A DNA stretch of 64,000 nt from JADJPG01 sp964491875 (GCA_964491875.1 CAZBIC010000020.1:1-64000); one strand, 5' to 3'. Numbered from the stretch's first letter, positions 36,237-44,956 are shown. Program-made: numbers and translations. The notes: generated by a model from the letters alone, not told the origin.

Positions 36237-37265
36237 ATGCCACGCACGGCAGCAGACATCGCGACTCATCTCGGCGGCGAAGTAGTGGGTGACGCGACAA
36301 TCGCGATTCAAGGATTCGCGCCGGCGGACAGCGCGCGCGCGGGCGACCTGACCTTCGCAGAGAACGAAGCGTACTTCACAAAGGCCGAGCAAAGCGCCGC
36401 GTCCGCGATTCTCGTTTCCGGAAATTTTGCCTCGACGACGAAGACCTTGATTCGTGTCACGAATGCTCGCGTCGCTTTCGCCAAGGTTCTTCCGCTGTTC
36501 TTCCCCGAGCCGGTCTTTCCTGCGGGCATTCATCCAACCGCGCAAGTCGCGGCGAGCGCGACAGTTGATCCATCCGCGCACATTGGAGCGTTCTGCGTGA
36601 TTGGAGAACGCGTAAAGGTCGGCCCGCGAGTTGTGCTCGAAGGCGCGAATCACGTCGGCGCGGACTGCGTGCTCGGCGAAGACACACGACTCTTCCCGCG
36701 CGTCGTGCTGTATCAACGTTGTCTCGTCGGTCAACGCGTGCGCGTTCACGCCGGGACCGTGGTGGGCTCGGATGGATTTGGCTACGTCTTCGATCAAGGC
36801 CGCCATTTGAAAGTGCCGCAGATCGGCAATGTCATCATTCAAGACGACGTGGAGATCGGCGCGAACGTGGCCATCGATCGCGCGGCGCTCGGTTCCACGG
36901 TCATTGGGAAGGGAACCAAGATCGACAACCTCGTCCAGGTCGGCCACAACGTTTTGCTCGGAGAACACTGCATCCTCTGCGGCCAGGTCGGCCTCGCCGG
37001 CAGCACCAAGGTGGGCAACTACGTGACCATGGCCGGTCAAGCCGGGCTCGCGGGCCATATTACGATCGGCAACAAGGTGACGATCGGGGCGCAATCCGGC
37101 GTGATGCACGACATCCCCGACGGCCAGACCTGGCTCGGTGCACCCGCACAGCCAGACAAGCAGGCGAAGCGCGTGATGCTCTCGTTGCAACGATTGCCCG
37201 ATCTCCTGCGCCGCGTGAGCGAACTAGAGAAGCAACTGGCCGCCACCGCCACGAAGCCCAGCTGA
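36237..37265 (+). CDS. lpxD: UDP-3-O-acylglucosamine N-acyltransferase
   Basis: 342 residues. An N-terminal uridine-binding domain (about 1-95) is followed by a left-handed parallel beta helix built from hexapeptide repeats (IGAFCVIGERVKVGPRVVLE and on). The catalytic His is at 237 in VQVGHNVL, matching the family position, and a C-terminal helix follows. It adds the N-linked hydroxyacyl chain in lipid A synthesis, so the organism makes LPS. Neighbouring lpxA, lpxB or fabZ genes are not in this window; waaA is at 53176. Confidence 0.96.
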   Translation: MPRTAADIATHLGGEVVGDATIAIQGFAPADSARAGDLTFAENEAYFTKAEQSAASAILVSGNFASTTKTLIRVTNARVAFAKVLPLFFPEPVFPAGIHPTAQVAASATVDPSAHIGAFCVIGERVKVGPRVVLEGANHVGADCVLGEDTRLFPRVVLYQRCLVGQRVRVHAGTVVGSDGFGYVFDQGRHLKVPQIGNVIIQDDVEIGANVAIDRAALGSTVIGKGTKIDNLVQVGHNVLLGEHCILCGQVGLAGSTKVGNYVTMAGQAGLAGHITIGNKVTIGAQSGVMHDIPDGQTWLGAPAQPDKQAKRVMLSLQRLPDLLRRVSELEKQLAATATKPS

Positions 37266-37378
37266 CTACGTCGGCATCCGCACTTCAATCGGTCGGCGGT
37301 GGTCACTGACGAACGACCGGATTAAGTGACACCAAAGGAGTCGTTGCCCGCCGATTTGTTTTCCGCTTTCATCCGCGC

Positions 37379-39373
37379 GTGCTGAGTGCAGGCGGGTGGA
37401 ACAAACATTGGATTCAAGATCTGGCCGGAGCAGGGCTGGCGGTTGCGATCGGCATTGGCATCCTCTCGAGTCCCCTGCCCTCCCCGTGGTTCGAACGGTG
37501 GAGCTACGATCTCGCGTATCCCTTTCGATCCGACCTCGTGGTCGAGGATGTCGCCATCGTCTCAACGACCGACAGCTCGCGACTCGCGCTCGGTCAGGGC
37601 GATGGCAAGTCATGGGACCGCCAGTTGCACGCGGAACTTCTTGACCGTCTGATCGCTCGCGGTGCGCGGGCCGTCGTGTTCACTTCCGTTTTCTCCGAAA
37701 GTTCCGTCACCCATTCCAACGACCAGGCTTTCGCGCAGGCCCTGCGGCGGGCGCGCGGGAAAGTCCTGCTCGGCGCGGAATCCACGAACGGGACGCCGCT
37801 GCTGCCTATTGCGCAATTCAGCGAAGTGGCGCCTTGGGGTCTGCTCACGCCAAGAGACAGTGATGGTGTCGCACGGAAACATCCGCCGCCGGGCGAGCAT
37901 CCGACCTTGGCGTTTCGTCTGGCCCAACTGATCGATCGAAACTATCCCCCCACGACGGCGTCACGCTGGTTCAACTACTACGGCCCGTCTCTGAACGTAC
38001 CGAAGGTGCCCTACGAGCAGGCGCTTCGCGGCGGCGAGCCTGCGGGAGTGTTCAAAGGGAAGATCGTCGTGATCAATCCGACCGCTGCCGGATCTGAAAC
38101 GTTCGCCACGCCGTATTCACTCTGGATGGGACCTCGCCTCAGCCGGGCGGAAGTCGAAGCCACCGCGTTCCTCAACCTCTGGCGGCGCGACTGGCTGTTC
38201 CGCCTGCCGCCGTTGTACGAAGGCACCTTCGTCGCCATCGTGGGTGGATTTCTAGGCCTCGCCTTTCTCGGTAAACGACGCGGTCCATCGCTGGTTCTCG
38301 CCGGAGTGACCATCGGCGCGATGTTTGCCTTGAACTGCCTCCTCGTCGCACAAGTTCGACTCTGGTTCCCGTGGCTGATCATCGCTGGCGCGCAGGTTCT
38401 GGTCGCCTATGGCTGGGCACGTTTCTGCGAAGCGATGGAACGCCGCCGGGAACCGCAACCCGCCATCGCACCGTCGCCGGGCGGCTTTGAACCGGACGCG
38501 ACCCCACTTCCGGAATCGCTCGCGGAACGATCGAATTCTCCAGCCCACCCGGCGGCGGCCGACACGCCGGTGATTCCTGATCACACCGTCGTGAAACGCA
38601 TTGGTCGCGGCGCTTATGGTGAAGTCTGGCTGGCTCGCGATGTCATCGGACGATTTCACGCAGTCAAAGTTCTGAAAGCTCGCAGCTTCGCGCACCGGTC
38701 GCCTTACGAACGAGAGTTCAAGGGCATCGAACGATTCGCATCAGTCTCGCGCGGCCATCCGGGCCTCGTTCAAGTGCTGCACGTCGGACGCAACGACGAG
38801 AGCGGCTACTTCTTTTACATCATGGAACTGGCCGATGACACCGACTCGACCGGCCCCATCGTGCCTGAGCGCTACGTTCCGAAAACGCTCGCCAGCGAAC
38901 TGTCGCATCGCGGGCATCTGTCAGTCCGCGAATCGGTGAAAATCTGCCTCGAGCTCTGTTCCGCCCTTCAACATCTCCACGAACGGCAGCTGGTCCACCG
39001 CGACATCAAACCCGCCAACATCATCTTCGTGGAAGGCCGGGTGAAGATCGCTGACATCGGGCTGGTCGCCCAGATTGTGAACGAGCCAGGCGCCATGACG
39101 CGGTTGGGAACGGAAGGCTATCTTGCGCCAGAAGGTCCAGGAACGCCGATGGCCGATGTGTACGCTCTGGGCAAGGTGCTTTACGAAATCAGCATGGGCC
39201 GCGATCGCTGGCAGTTCCCCGAATTCCCCACCACGATTGGAACCCGTCCGGATCAGGCGGAGCTCCGGAGATTGCACGAAGTCATCCTCAAAGCGTGCGA
39301 AAACGATCCCGCCCATCGCTACCAATCCGCCCGCGCCCTGCACGAGGCTCTGACCCAGCAATGGCCCGCGTAG
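37379..39373 (+). CDS. CHASE2-domain membrane serine/threonine protein kinase
   Basis: 664 residues. An N-terminal membrane segment (about 14-31) precedes a CHASE2-like extracytoplasmic sensor (about 35-270), then about three membrane segments (about 280-350), a Pro-rich linker and a C-terminal Hanks-type kinase domain (about 403-660). Kinase motifs are GRGAYGEV, HAVKVL with the ATP Lys, HRDIKPAN, and APE in YLAPEG. The DFG motif reads DIG. A GTG start is used because no other in-frame start codon exists in the 36 bases upstream. The ECF sigma gene follows after 75 bases on the same strand, so the kinase may control that sigma factor by phosphorylation, as PknT does for EcfP in Vibrio parahaemolyticus; here that is inference. 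Confidence 0.9.
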   Translation: MLSAGGWNKHWIQDLAGAGLAVAIGIGILSSPLPSPWFERWSYDLAYPFRSDLVVEDVAIVSTTDSSRLALGQGDGKSWDRQLHAELLDRLIARGARAVVFTSVFSESSVTHSNDQAFAQALRRARGKVLLGAESTNGTPLLPIAQFSEVAPWGLLTPRDSDGVARKHPPPGEHPTLAFRLAQLIDRNYPPTTASRWFNYYGPSLNVPKVPYEQALRGGEPAGVFKGKIVVINPTAAGSETFATPYSLWMGPRLSRAEVEATAFLNLWRRDWLFRLPPLYEGTFVAIVGGFLGLAFLGKRRGPSLVLAGVTIGAMFALNCLLVAQVRLWFPWLIIAGAQVLVAYGWARFCEAMERRREPQPAIAPSPGGFEPDATPLPESLAERSNSPAHPAAADTPVIPDHTVVKRIGRGAYGEVWLARDVIGRFHAVKVLKARSFAHRSPYEREFKGIERFASVSRGHPGLVQVLHVGRNDESGYFFYIMELADDTDSTGPIVPERYVPKTLASELSHRGHLSVRESVKICLELCSALQHLHERQLVHRDIKPANIIFVEGRVKIADIGLVAQIVNEPGAMTRLGTEGYLAPEGPGTPMADVYALGKVLYEISMGRDRWQFPEFPTTIGTRPDQAELRRLHEVILKACENDPAHRYQSARALHEALTQQWPA

Positions 39374-39448
39374 CCCGTCAGTCGCCGGCTCACGAGCATT
39401 CGCGCAGTGGCGAAGAACCGCCTCACGGTGTAATCTCGATTCATCACG

Positions 39449-40204
39449 ATGGACGAAAAGGATGACTTCAAAGAACCCGATGCCGCCGCGCTGAGCGGAC
39501 GTTTCAACGCGACGCCATGGACTGATGTCACGCTCGCCCAACAAAGCGCATCTCTCGCCGGGCGCGCGGCATTGGAGAGGCTTTGCCAGCTGTATTGGTA
39601 TCCAGTCTACGCGCACATCCGCCGCAGCGGACAAGCTCCGCACGACGCGGAGGATCTCACGCAGGAATTCTTTGCGCTGTTGATCGAGAAGAACTACCTC
39701 GGCGCAGCCGACCGCAAGCGTGGACGATTCCGATCCTTTCTCCTCGTGGCGGTGAACCGGTTTCTGGTGAACGCCTACCATCGCGAGCGCACGCTCAAGC
39801 GCGGCGGCGGCCAAAACATCATCAGCATCGATCAGCAGGCAGCCGAGAGCTGGCTGGAATCCGAAACCGCCACTGGACTTTCGCCCGACCAGAGTTTTGA
39901 CCGCAGCTGGGCACGGAGCGTTTTGGAACAGGCTCTGGGGCGACTGCGAAGTGACTTCGCCGCGCGCGACCAACTGGCGCTCTTTGAAGGATTAAAGGAC
40001 TTCGCCACTGGCGACACCGAGCATCGCGACTATGCTGAAGTGGCGGCGCGCTTGGGCATGACCACCGGCTCCGTGGCCGTGGCGGTGCATCGACTGCGAG
40101 AGCGTTACCGCGAGCTACTTCTGACCGAAGTGCAATCCACCATTGCCAACCCGGACCAGGCGGAAGCGGAACTCCGCCACCTCGTCAGCGCGTTGCAAAG
40201 CTGA
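39449..40204 (+). CDS. ECF-type RNA polymerase sigma factor, kinase-linked
   Basis: 251 residues. Region 2 (about 40-115) contains LCQLYWYPVYAHIRRSG, HDAEDLTQEFFALL and RGRFRSFLLVAVNRFL. Region 4 (about 170-225) contains YAEVAARLGMTTGSVAVAVHRLRERYREL. About 35 N-terminal and 25 C-terminal extra residues are present. The acidic patch in region 2 (DAED) is intact, unlike in Vibrio EcfP-type factors, where it is degenerate and replaced by phosphorylation. No anti-sigma factor gene is adjacent; the CHASE2 kinase is directly upstream. Target promoters are unknown. Confidence 0.9.
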   Translation: MDEKDDFKEPDAAALSGRFNATPWTDVTLAQQSASLAGRAALERLCQLYWYPVYAHIRRSGQAPHDAEDLTQEFFALLIEKNYLGAADRKRGRFRSFLLVAVNRFLVNAYHRERTLKRGGGQNIISIDQQAAESWLESETATGLSPDQSFDRSWARSVLEQALGRLRSDFAARDQLALFEGLKDFATGDTEHRDYAEVAARLGMTTGSVAVAVHRLRERYRELLLTEVQSTIANPDQAEAELRHLVSALQS

Positions 40205-40579
40205 TCGCCAGGCGAAAGTGGACGCAGCGGAGACTCGCTGAAGTCACGATTGGAACACCGTTTCGATCCACCGGGAAGTCCCCGAGAATCTCAACAAGAA
40301 GTAGCGGACGAAGCGACAACGCCGAATACATTCTCGCCCGCCCCCTCCACCTCCTCACGTCGGCGGCCACACTCCATCGAAATTCACTGTAATACTTTTC
40401 GACCGTTCTTGAAGTAAGAGGTGAAACGATTCTGCCGGGCATGCCAAAAGGTGGGTAAGTCGGGCGTCCGGACGGTGAAATGAAACAGGTGAAACCACGG
40501 GCGCCCGACTGAATTCGTTTGCCTTGGATAGGCATTCAAAACTGGCGAAAACACTCAATTTGGTGATATTGTTCAATTT
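40205..40579. other. 375-base gap with possible regulatory elements
   Basis: No supported gene. It contains GTAATAC at 40389-40395 and GAAGTAAG at 40411-40418, spaced like a -35/-10 pair and possibly a target of the upstream ECF factor. An inverted repeat GTCGGGCG/CGCCCGAC (40459-40466 and 40502-40509) and a direct repeat TCAATTT just before the next start codon are also present. None is convincing alone. Confidence 0.35.
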
Positions 40580-41320
40580 ATGAAGAAATACATCCAACGA
40601 GGTTCTCAACCGGTCCCGTGTGAGAAAAGGCGGTGCAGCAATGAGTCAGCCTTCACACGGCTGGAATCTGCATGTGTGCTCGCCACTCTGGCGTTACTGG
40701 CAGCTGTCACCTTGCCTGCGTTGGCTTCGAGCAAGCCTCGTTCAGAGCAAGCGATTTGCGTCAACAATCTGCGACTGGTGGGGCAAGCCCTTTTGGCTTT
40801 CAACGCCGAGAACAATCATGTGGACCCATGGAGGGCGCCGGGGTTTGGATATCAACATCAGTTGCGAGGGAATGGCTTTGTTCAAGCGTCATTTCTCAGC
40901 AATTATCTTTCGACTCCGAAGATATTCGCATGCCCAAGCGATTCACGCGTACGCGCCGCATCTGATTTTTCGCTCTCAGCCAATGGCGGCTTCTTGAATC
41001 CTTTTTACCGAAATGCAGCGCTGAGCTATTTCTGGGGTTTGGATTCGTCGGCGCTGCTGCCGAATTCCGTGCTCTCAGGAGATACAAATATTCGCTACTC
41101 AGGCTTCGGTGCCTGCAGCAGCGGAGTTTTTCCAGCAGCAACAATCCCCCTAACGGGCCTATCGCCAACCGGATGGAACCCGGGTCTCCACGGGCCTGCC
41201 GGAAATATTCTTCTACACGATGGACGAGTGGAACAGACCACCGAACTAAGCGTAAATCACTTGTTCCAAAAATATGTGGACGATGCTGGTTCAGTTCACC
41301 TGCTCCTGGCTCGGCCGTAA
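40580..41320 (+). CDS. Type IV pilin/pseudopilin-like protein with H-X9-DG motif
   Basis: 246 residues. After a basic leader of about 25 residues comes AFTRLESACVLATLALLAAVTLPAL, a prepilin-type cleavage and membrane helix with the conserved Glu at +5; Ala replaces the usual Gly before the Phe. The C-terminal HGPAGNILLHDG has the H-X9-DG spacing found in many pseudopilin-like proteins of Planctomycetes and Verrucomicrobia. Such proteins are processed by a prepilin peptidase and sit in the inner membrane or a secretion pseudopilus. The gene is AT-richer than its surroundings and lies 22 bases before the large propeller gene, which may be its secreted partner. Confidence 0.8.
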   Translation: MKKYIQRGSQPVPCEKRRCSNESAFTRLESACVLATLALLAAVTLPALASSKPRSEQAICVNNLRLVGQALLAFNAENNHVDPWRAPGFGYQHQLRGNGFVQASFLSNYLSTPKIFACPSDSRVRAASDFSLSANGGFLNPFYRNAALSYFWGLDSSALLPNSVLSGDTNIRYSGFGACSSGVFPAATIPLTGLSPTGWNPGLHGPAGNILLHDGRVEQTTELSVNHLFQKYVDDAGSVHLLLARP

Positions 41321-41342
41321 CCATTCAATCCCTCGTCGATCT

Positions 41343-44300
41343 ATGAAGATTATTTCCATCGTCGCCCTTATTGGGATTATTACCCTCTGTTCGCACGCCA
41401 CAACAACCGGAGTTCTCCGTGCCAAACACTCCCTCTCGGGCGGTGGCAACTCATTCTCTACATCGCTCAGTGACGACGGGCGTCACGTAGTGTTTCTCAG
41501 CCATGCCAACAACTTGGTGACCAATGACAGCTTGAATCCGTGGATGGACGTGTTTCTCCGCGATTTGTCGTCAGGCACAACTCGATTGATAAGCGTCGAT
41601 TCATCAAATAGTGGCGGCGGCAGCAATGACTCTACTTCACCGGCTGTTTCATCAAATGGGCAGTGGGTTGTTTTTACCAGCTCCGCTCGCAACCTCGTAT
41701 CGGACGACACAAATGGCTGGGATGACGTGTTTCTTCGCGATGTTCAGGCTGAGACAACCCTTCTCGTCAGTGGCACGATTGGAGGGGCAAACGGACCATC
41801 GGAAGAACCTCTAATCTCCAGCGATGGGCGTTCTGTCATCTACGAGAGCCGCGCGTCAAACCTTGTTCCAAATGACGTCAATGGAACGCAAGACATCTTC
41901 ATCTACGACCGAACATTTGGAAGCAATCGCCTAGTAAATACTGCCCCGCTCTTCGGTCTGAGTTTTCCAAACCGTCAAGGCCCTTCGCACTCTCCAGCAA
42001 TGACAGCCGACGGGCAACGCATTGCCTACACGACCAGCGCCACGAATTTCACAATGAATGTCGCGAATGCAATCTCCTATGGAGAGGTTTATTTCCGTGA
42101 TCTACAAACTGCCCATACCCACTGGGTAAGTTCTGGTGTAGCGAGTAACTTTGTATCAGGCACTCCGTATGCCTGTTACAATCCTAGCATTAGTGGCGAT
42201 GGCGAGATGGTGGTTTTCAAAGCAAGCAGCAGCAATTCGATGGTGAACCTTTACCGGCGCCGCAATTTGACTGCGCTGGGCAACTACGCAGAATTGATCG
42301 CCTCAAACGCTTCGGCTCGAGGCATGGCACAAGTTAGCTTCGATGGACGATTTGTGGCGTATGAAGCAACGGATGGAATCCGCGTGTGGGACGACCATAC
42401 CGAGAGCAATCGACTGGTGATGGCGAACCTGAGTGGCAGTCTCACTCGAACCTGTTATCAGCCCGCCTTCGTCGACGATGAAACCGCAATCTCATTTTTT
42501 GTGGCGAGCAATGGATTCACCACCATCCTGCGCCACGATTACACCAGTGACACCACCAAATCAGCGGTCTCGAATTCGGAAGGCGCACCCATGCTTTTCA
42601 GTGAGAACCCGGGGCCGCTCATTTCTTCCGACATAAGCCGAGTCATATTTGACTCTGCAGACGATTCGTTGGTTACGGGTGATGAGAATCGTGCCAGTGA
42701 TGTTTTCGCGTACTCAGTTATCAATAGGGAGATCGAACTTGTTTCGGCCCGCACTCCAGAACGTCCTTCGGTAACGCCGCCTGTGGCCAGTTTCCGTTCA
42801 CCGACGTCCATCAGCGCCAATGGACAGATTGCCACTGTCTCGACCACCGATTGGAGTCAGATGGACACTAATCAGGCATTGGATCTTTACGTGCACAGGA
42901 CAGACGCTGGCGAAGAGATCTTCCTCGGCGAAGCAGCGATGTACTCTACGCAGGCAATTCTTAACGCTAACGGACGATACGCGGCCTATCTAAGTGTGCC
43001 CTTCAATAGCAACATTCCGTGGTTTGGACCACAGAACGTCAGAGTAATACGAAGGGACTTGTTGACCGAACATTCAATCTTGATTCACTCGAACGCCGTA
43101 TGGTCGACCACAACCTCCACCGTCGCGATCAGCCCGGACGGAAATCTTGTAGCATTCGTGGACCAGAGCTCACTACCGTTCGGCAACGGAAACCCGAACA
43201 TCTACGTTCGGGATGTTTTATCAGGAACGATCAGCCTCGCCTCCACAAAAGAGAACCCGGTATTCCCGCCTGGCATCGTGGCTGGCCAGGGACTATCGAA
43301 TGAACCACAGTTCAGCCCCGACGGCCAGTGGCTGCTATTTGTCAGCACTGCGCAGAACCTTACCACCAACAGCGTGTCCGGCGTCAGCCTCTACGCGAGG
43401 GATTTGCACAATCGCCGCACCTTGTGGGTTTCGCCGCTTCGCTTTCCCAATGAAAAACGCGCTGTTTCGTTCAGCGCTGATTCAAGATTCGTAGCCTGCA
43501 TCGACACCGCAGTTTCACCAGATCCCAGAGCCGTGGTGTTCGACCTCATGTCCGGCAGCACCGCCCGCGTGCCACATTCCGTTGACGCTCGTTCTGTTTC
43601 GATCAGCTCCAACGGACGCTGGGTTGCTTTCGATGGCAGACCCACCTTTGGCCAGCATTATGGCGTCTACGTCCGCGATACCTACTCCCAAGTCACCGAA
43701 TTCCTGAGCGTACCGTTGGGCAACACCAACATCTCCACCGGAAGCTCCAGCCATCCGCAAATCAGCCATGACGGTCGCTACGTCGTCTTCGCCAGCGATG
43801 CGACCAATCTCGTCGCGGGCGATCACAACAATGCCAAGGACGTCTTCATCCGAGACCGTTGGCGCAACGTCACGATGCTTGCGAGTGTCAATCGCTCCGG
43901 GACGGGCTCTGGAAACGGCGCGTCGTTGCTCCCGGTGCTTGCAGCAGACGGGCGCACACTGTTGTTCCAAAGTTTCGCCAGCGACCTGATCGAGGGCGAT
44001 TACAATGAGACTGCCGACGTGTTTGTTCTGCGCCTCGGCAGCACTGACACGGATGGGGATGGCATGGACGACGACTGGGAGGTGGCCTATTTCGGAAACC
44101 TTGCTCGCGATGGTGCCGGCGACCTCGACGAAGATGGAGCACTCGACAAGGCTGAGCATCAACTCGGCACGGACCCGACCAACTTTGGCTCAGTGTTCCA
44201 AGTATTGAAGCTCAGTCGCGAAAATGGACAAGGAACGAAGCTCTTATGGAGCGCCACTCCAGGTCGTTCATACAGGGTGCAATTCAAAGGCAACCTCGAA

Positions 44301-44420
44301 GTCGCAGGATGGTCGGATGCCTCCGAACCCGTTACCGCGGCAGGCACAACTGCTGCGTGGATAGAGGACCCAAACCTCGCAGCGACTCATCGGTATTATC
44401 GTGTGCAGCTCGTTGATTGA
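41343..44420 (+). CDS. Large secreted TolB-type propeller protein with EF-hand-like calcium repeat
   Basis: 1025 residues from the ATG opening a signal peptide (IISIVALIGIITLCSHA). Most of the chain consists of repeated units of the PD40/TolB kind, each with a strand such as GRHVVFLSHANNLV, GQWVVFTSSARNLV or GRYVVFASDATNLV followed by DVFLRD or DVFIRD. They would form two or more beta-propellers. Near residue 900 lies TDTDGDGMDDDWE and later DLDEDGALDKAEHQLGTDP, acidic calcium-binding repeats of the thrombospondin type-3/EF-hand kind. The C-terminus is the GRSYRVQF...W...YYRVQL module seen elsewhere in this window. No catalytic residues are recognised; a role in surface binding or adhesion is possible. 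Confidence 0.85.
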   Translation: MKIISIVALIGIITLCSHATTTGVLRAKHSLSGGGNSFSTSLSDDGRHVVFLSHANNLVTNDSLNPWMDVFLRDLSSGTTRLISVDSSNSGGGSNDSTSPAVSSNGQWVVFTSSARNLVSDDTNGWDDVFLRDVQAETTLLVSGTIGGANGPSEEPLISSDGRSVIYESRASNLVPNDVNGTQDIFIYDRTFGSNRLVNTAPLFGLSFPNRQGPSHSPAMTADGQRIAYTTSATNFTMNVANAISYGEVYFRDLQTAHTHWVSSGVASNFVSGTPYACYNPSISGDGEMVVFKASSSNSMVNLYRRRNLTALGNYAELIASNASARGMAQVSFDGRFVAYEATDGIRVWDDHTESNRLVMANLSGSLTRTCYQPAFVDDETAISFFVASNGFTTILRHDYTSDTTKSAVSNSEGAPMLFSENPGPLISSDISRVIFDSADDSLVTGDENRASDVFAYSVINREIELVSARTPERPSVTPPVASFRSPTSISANGQIATVSTTDWSQMDTNQALDLYVHRTDAGEEIFLGEAAMYSTQAILNANGRYAAYLSVPFNSNIPWFGPQNVRVIRRDLLTEHSILIHSNAVWSTTTSTVAISPDGNLVAFVDQSSLPFGNGNPNIYVRDVLSGTISLASTKENPVFPPGIVAGQGLSNEPQFSPDGQWLLFVSTAQNLTTNSVSGVSLYARDLHNRRTLWVSPLRFPNEKRAVSFSADSRFVACIDTAVSPDPRAVVFDLMSGSTARVPHSVDARSVSISSNGRWVAFDGRPTFGQHYGVYVRDTYSQVTEFLSVPLGNTNISTGSSSHPQISHDGRYVVFASDATNLVAGDHNNAKDVFIRDRWRNVTMLASVNRSGTGSGNGASLLPVLAADGRTLLFQSFASDLIEGDYNETADVFVLRLGSTDTDGDGMDDDWEVAYFGNLARDGAGDLDEDGALDKAEHQLGTDPTNFGSVFQVLKLSRENGQGTKLLWSATPGRSYRVQFKGNLEVAGWSDASEPVTAAGTTAAWIEDPNLAATHRYYRVQLVD

Positions 44421-44451
44421 AGGCGACGCTCAGGCCCGGCACTTCTACTTG

Positions 44452-44814
44452 CTACCTGCGAATCTCCATCACCTCGGCAATCGGTGATGGAGCAAACTCA
44501 GGCGCCGTGGTGCGCCGGCCATTCAAATACGAATCCCACTGACCTCGGTAGCGCTCCATGGCGTCAGCCTCCCTACCGATGGTTCGGTTCCAAGCGTCGG
44601 GCTCACGAACTTCGACTAGCGCGGAACGCGAATCCGGCGCCGACATCCAAGTCAGCGTTCCCAACCATTCAGTGTCTTGGGCGGCTGAGGAACTGAGCCC
44701 AGAGCCACGCCCCGGTTGAACGTCCGAGTTGGGAAGACCCTTTCCGTCGCGTTGACAACTTGTGGCGACCAGGAGGCAAACCATCGTGAAGATCCAACTT
44801 GTAAACGCTTTCAT
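44452..44814 (-). CDS. Small putative lipoprotein
   Basis: 121 residues from the ATG at 44814, giving MKAFTSWIFTMVCLLVATSC, a lipoprotein signal with Cys at the end of the lipobox. The rest is hydrophilic with Trp/Arg-rich stretches (RYRGQWDSYLNGRR) and no recognised domain. A longer frame would overlap the tRNA-Gln gene and is rejected. AAGGCG lies just before the start. The start codon is only 10 bases from the 3' end of the tRNA, so both may come from one transcript. Confidence 0.6.
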   Translation of the reverse strand: MKAFTSWIFTMVCLLVATSCQRDGKGLPNSDVQPGRGSGLSSSAAQDTEWLGTLTWMSAPDSRSALVEVREPDAWNRTIGREADAMERYRGQWDSYLNGRRTTAPEFAPSPIAEVMEIRR

Positions 44815-44824
44815 CGCCTTGAGT

Positions 44825-44898
44825 TGGCTGTCCGACATGGATTCGAACCATGACAAAGGCCTCCAAAGAGCCTTGTGCTACCATTACACCATCGGACA
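44825..44898 (-). tRNA. tRNA-Gln (anticodon TTG)
   Basis: Cloverleaf read on the minus strand: 7-base-pair acceptor stem TGTCCGA/TCGGACA, a short D-stem GTG/CAC with loop TAATGGTAG, anticodon arm AGGCT-CTTTGGA-GGCCT with anticodon TTG, and T-arm CATGG-TTCGAAT-CCATG. The discriminator base is G and CCA is encoded. All stems pair well. Confidence 0.95.
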
Positions 44899-44909
44899 GA
44901 CCGGTGGAA

Positions 44910-44937
44910 AAGCTACCGAACAGGGAAGCTTGTGCAA
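44910..44937 (-). promoter_or_regulatory. Candidate promoter for tRNA-Gln
   Basis: On the minus strand: TTGCAC (44937-44932), a 16-base spacer, TAGCTT (44915-44910), with the tRNA beginning 11 bases further on. It lies between the parA stop codon and the tRNA. Confidence 0.4.
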
Positions 44938-44956
44938 AGAAAATTATTCTCCGGAA

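Noticed and set aside
40459..40509. Inverted repeat GTCGGGCG/CGCCCGAC as a terminator for the ECF sigma gene
   Set aside because: The arms are 35 bases apart and no T-rich tract follows, so it does not meet the pattern of an intrinsic terminator; it is noted only within the gap feature.
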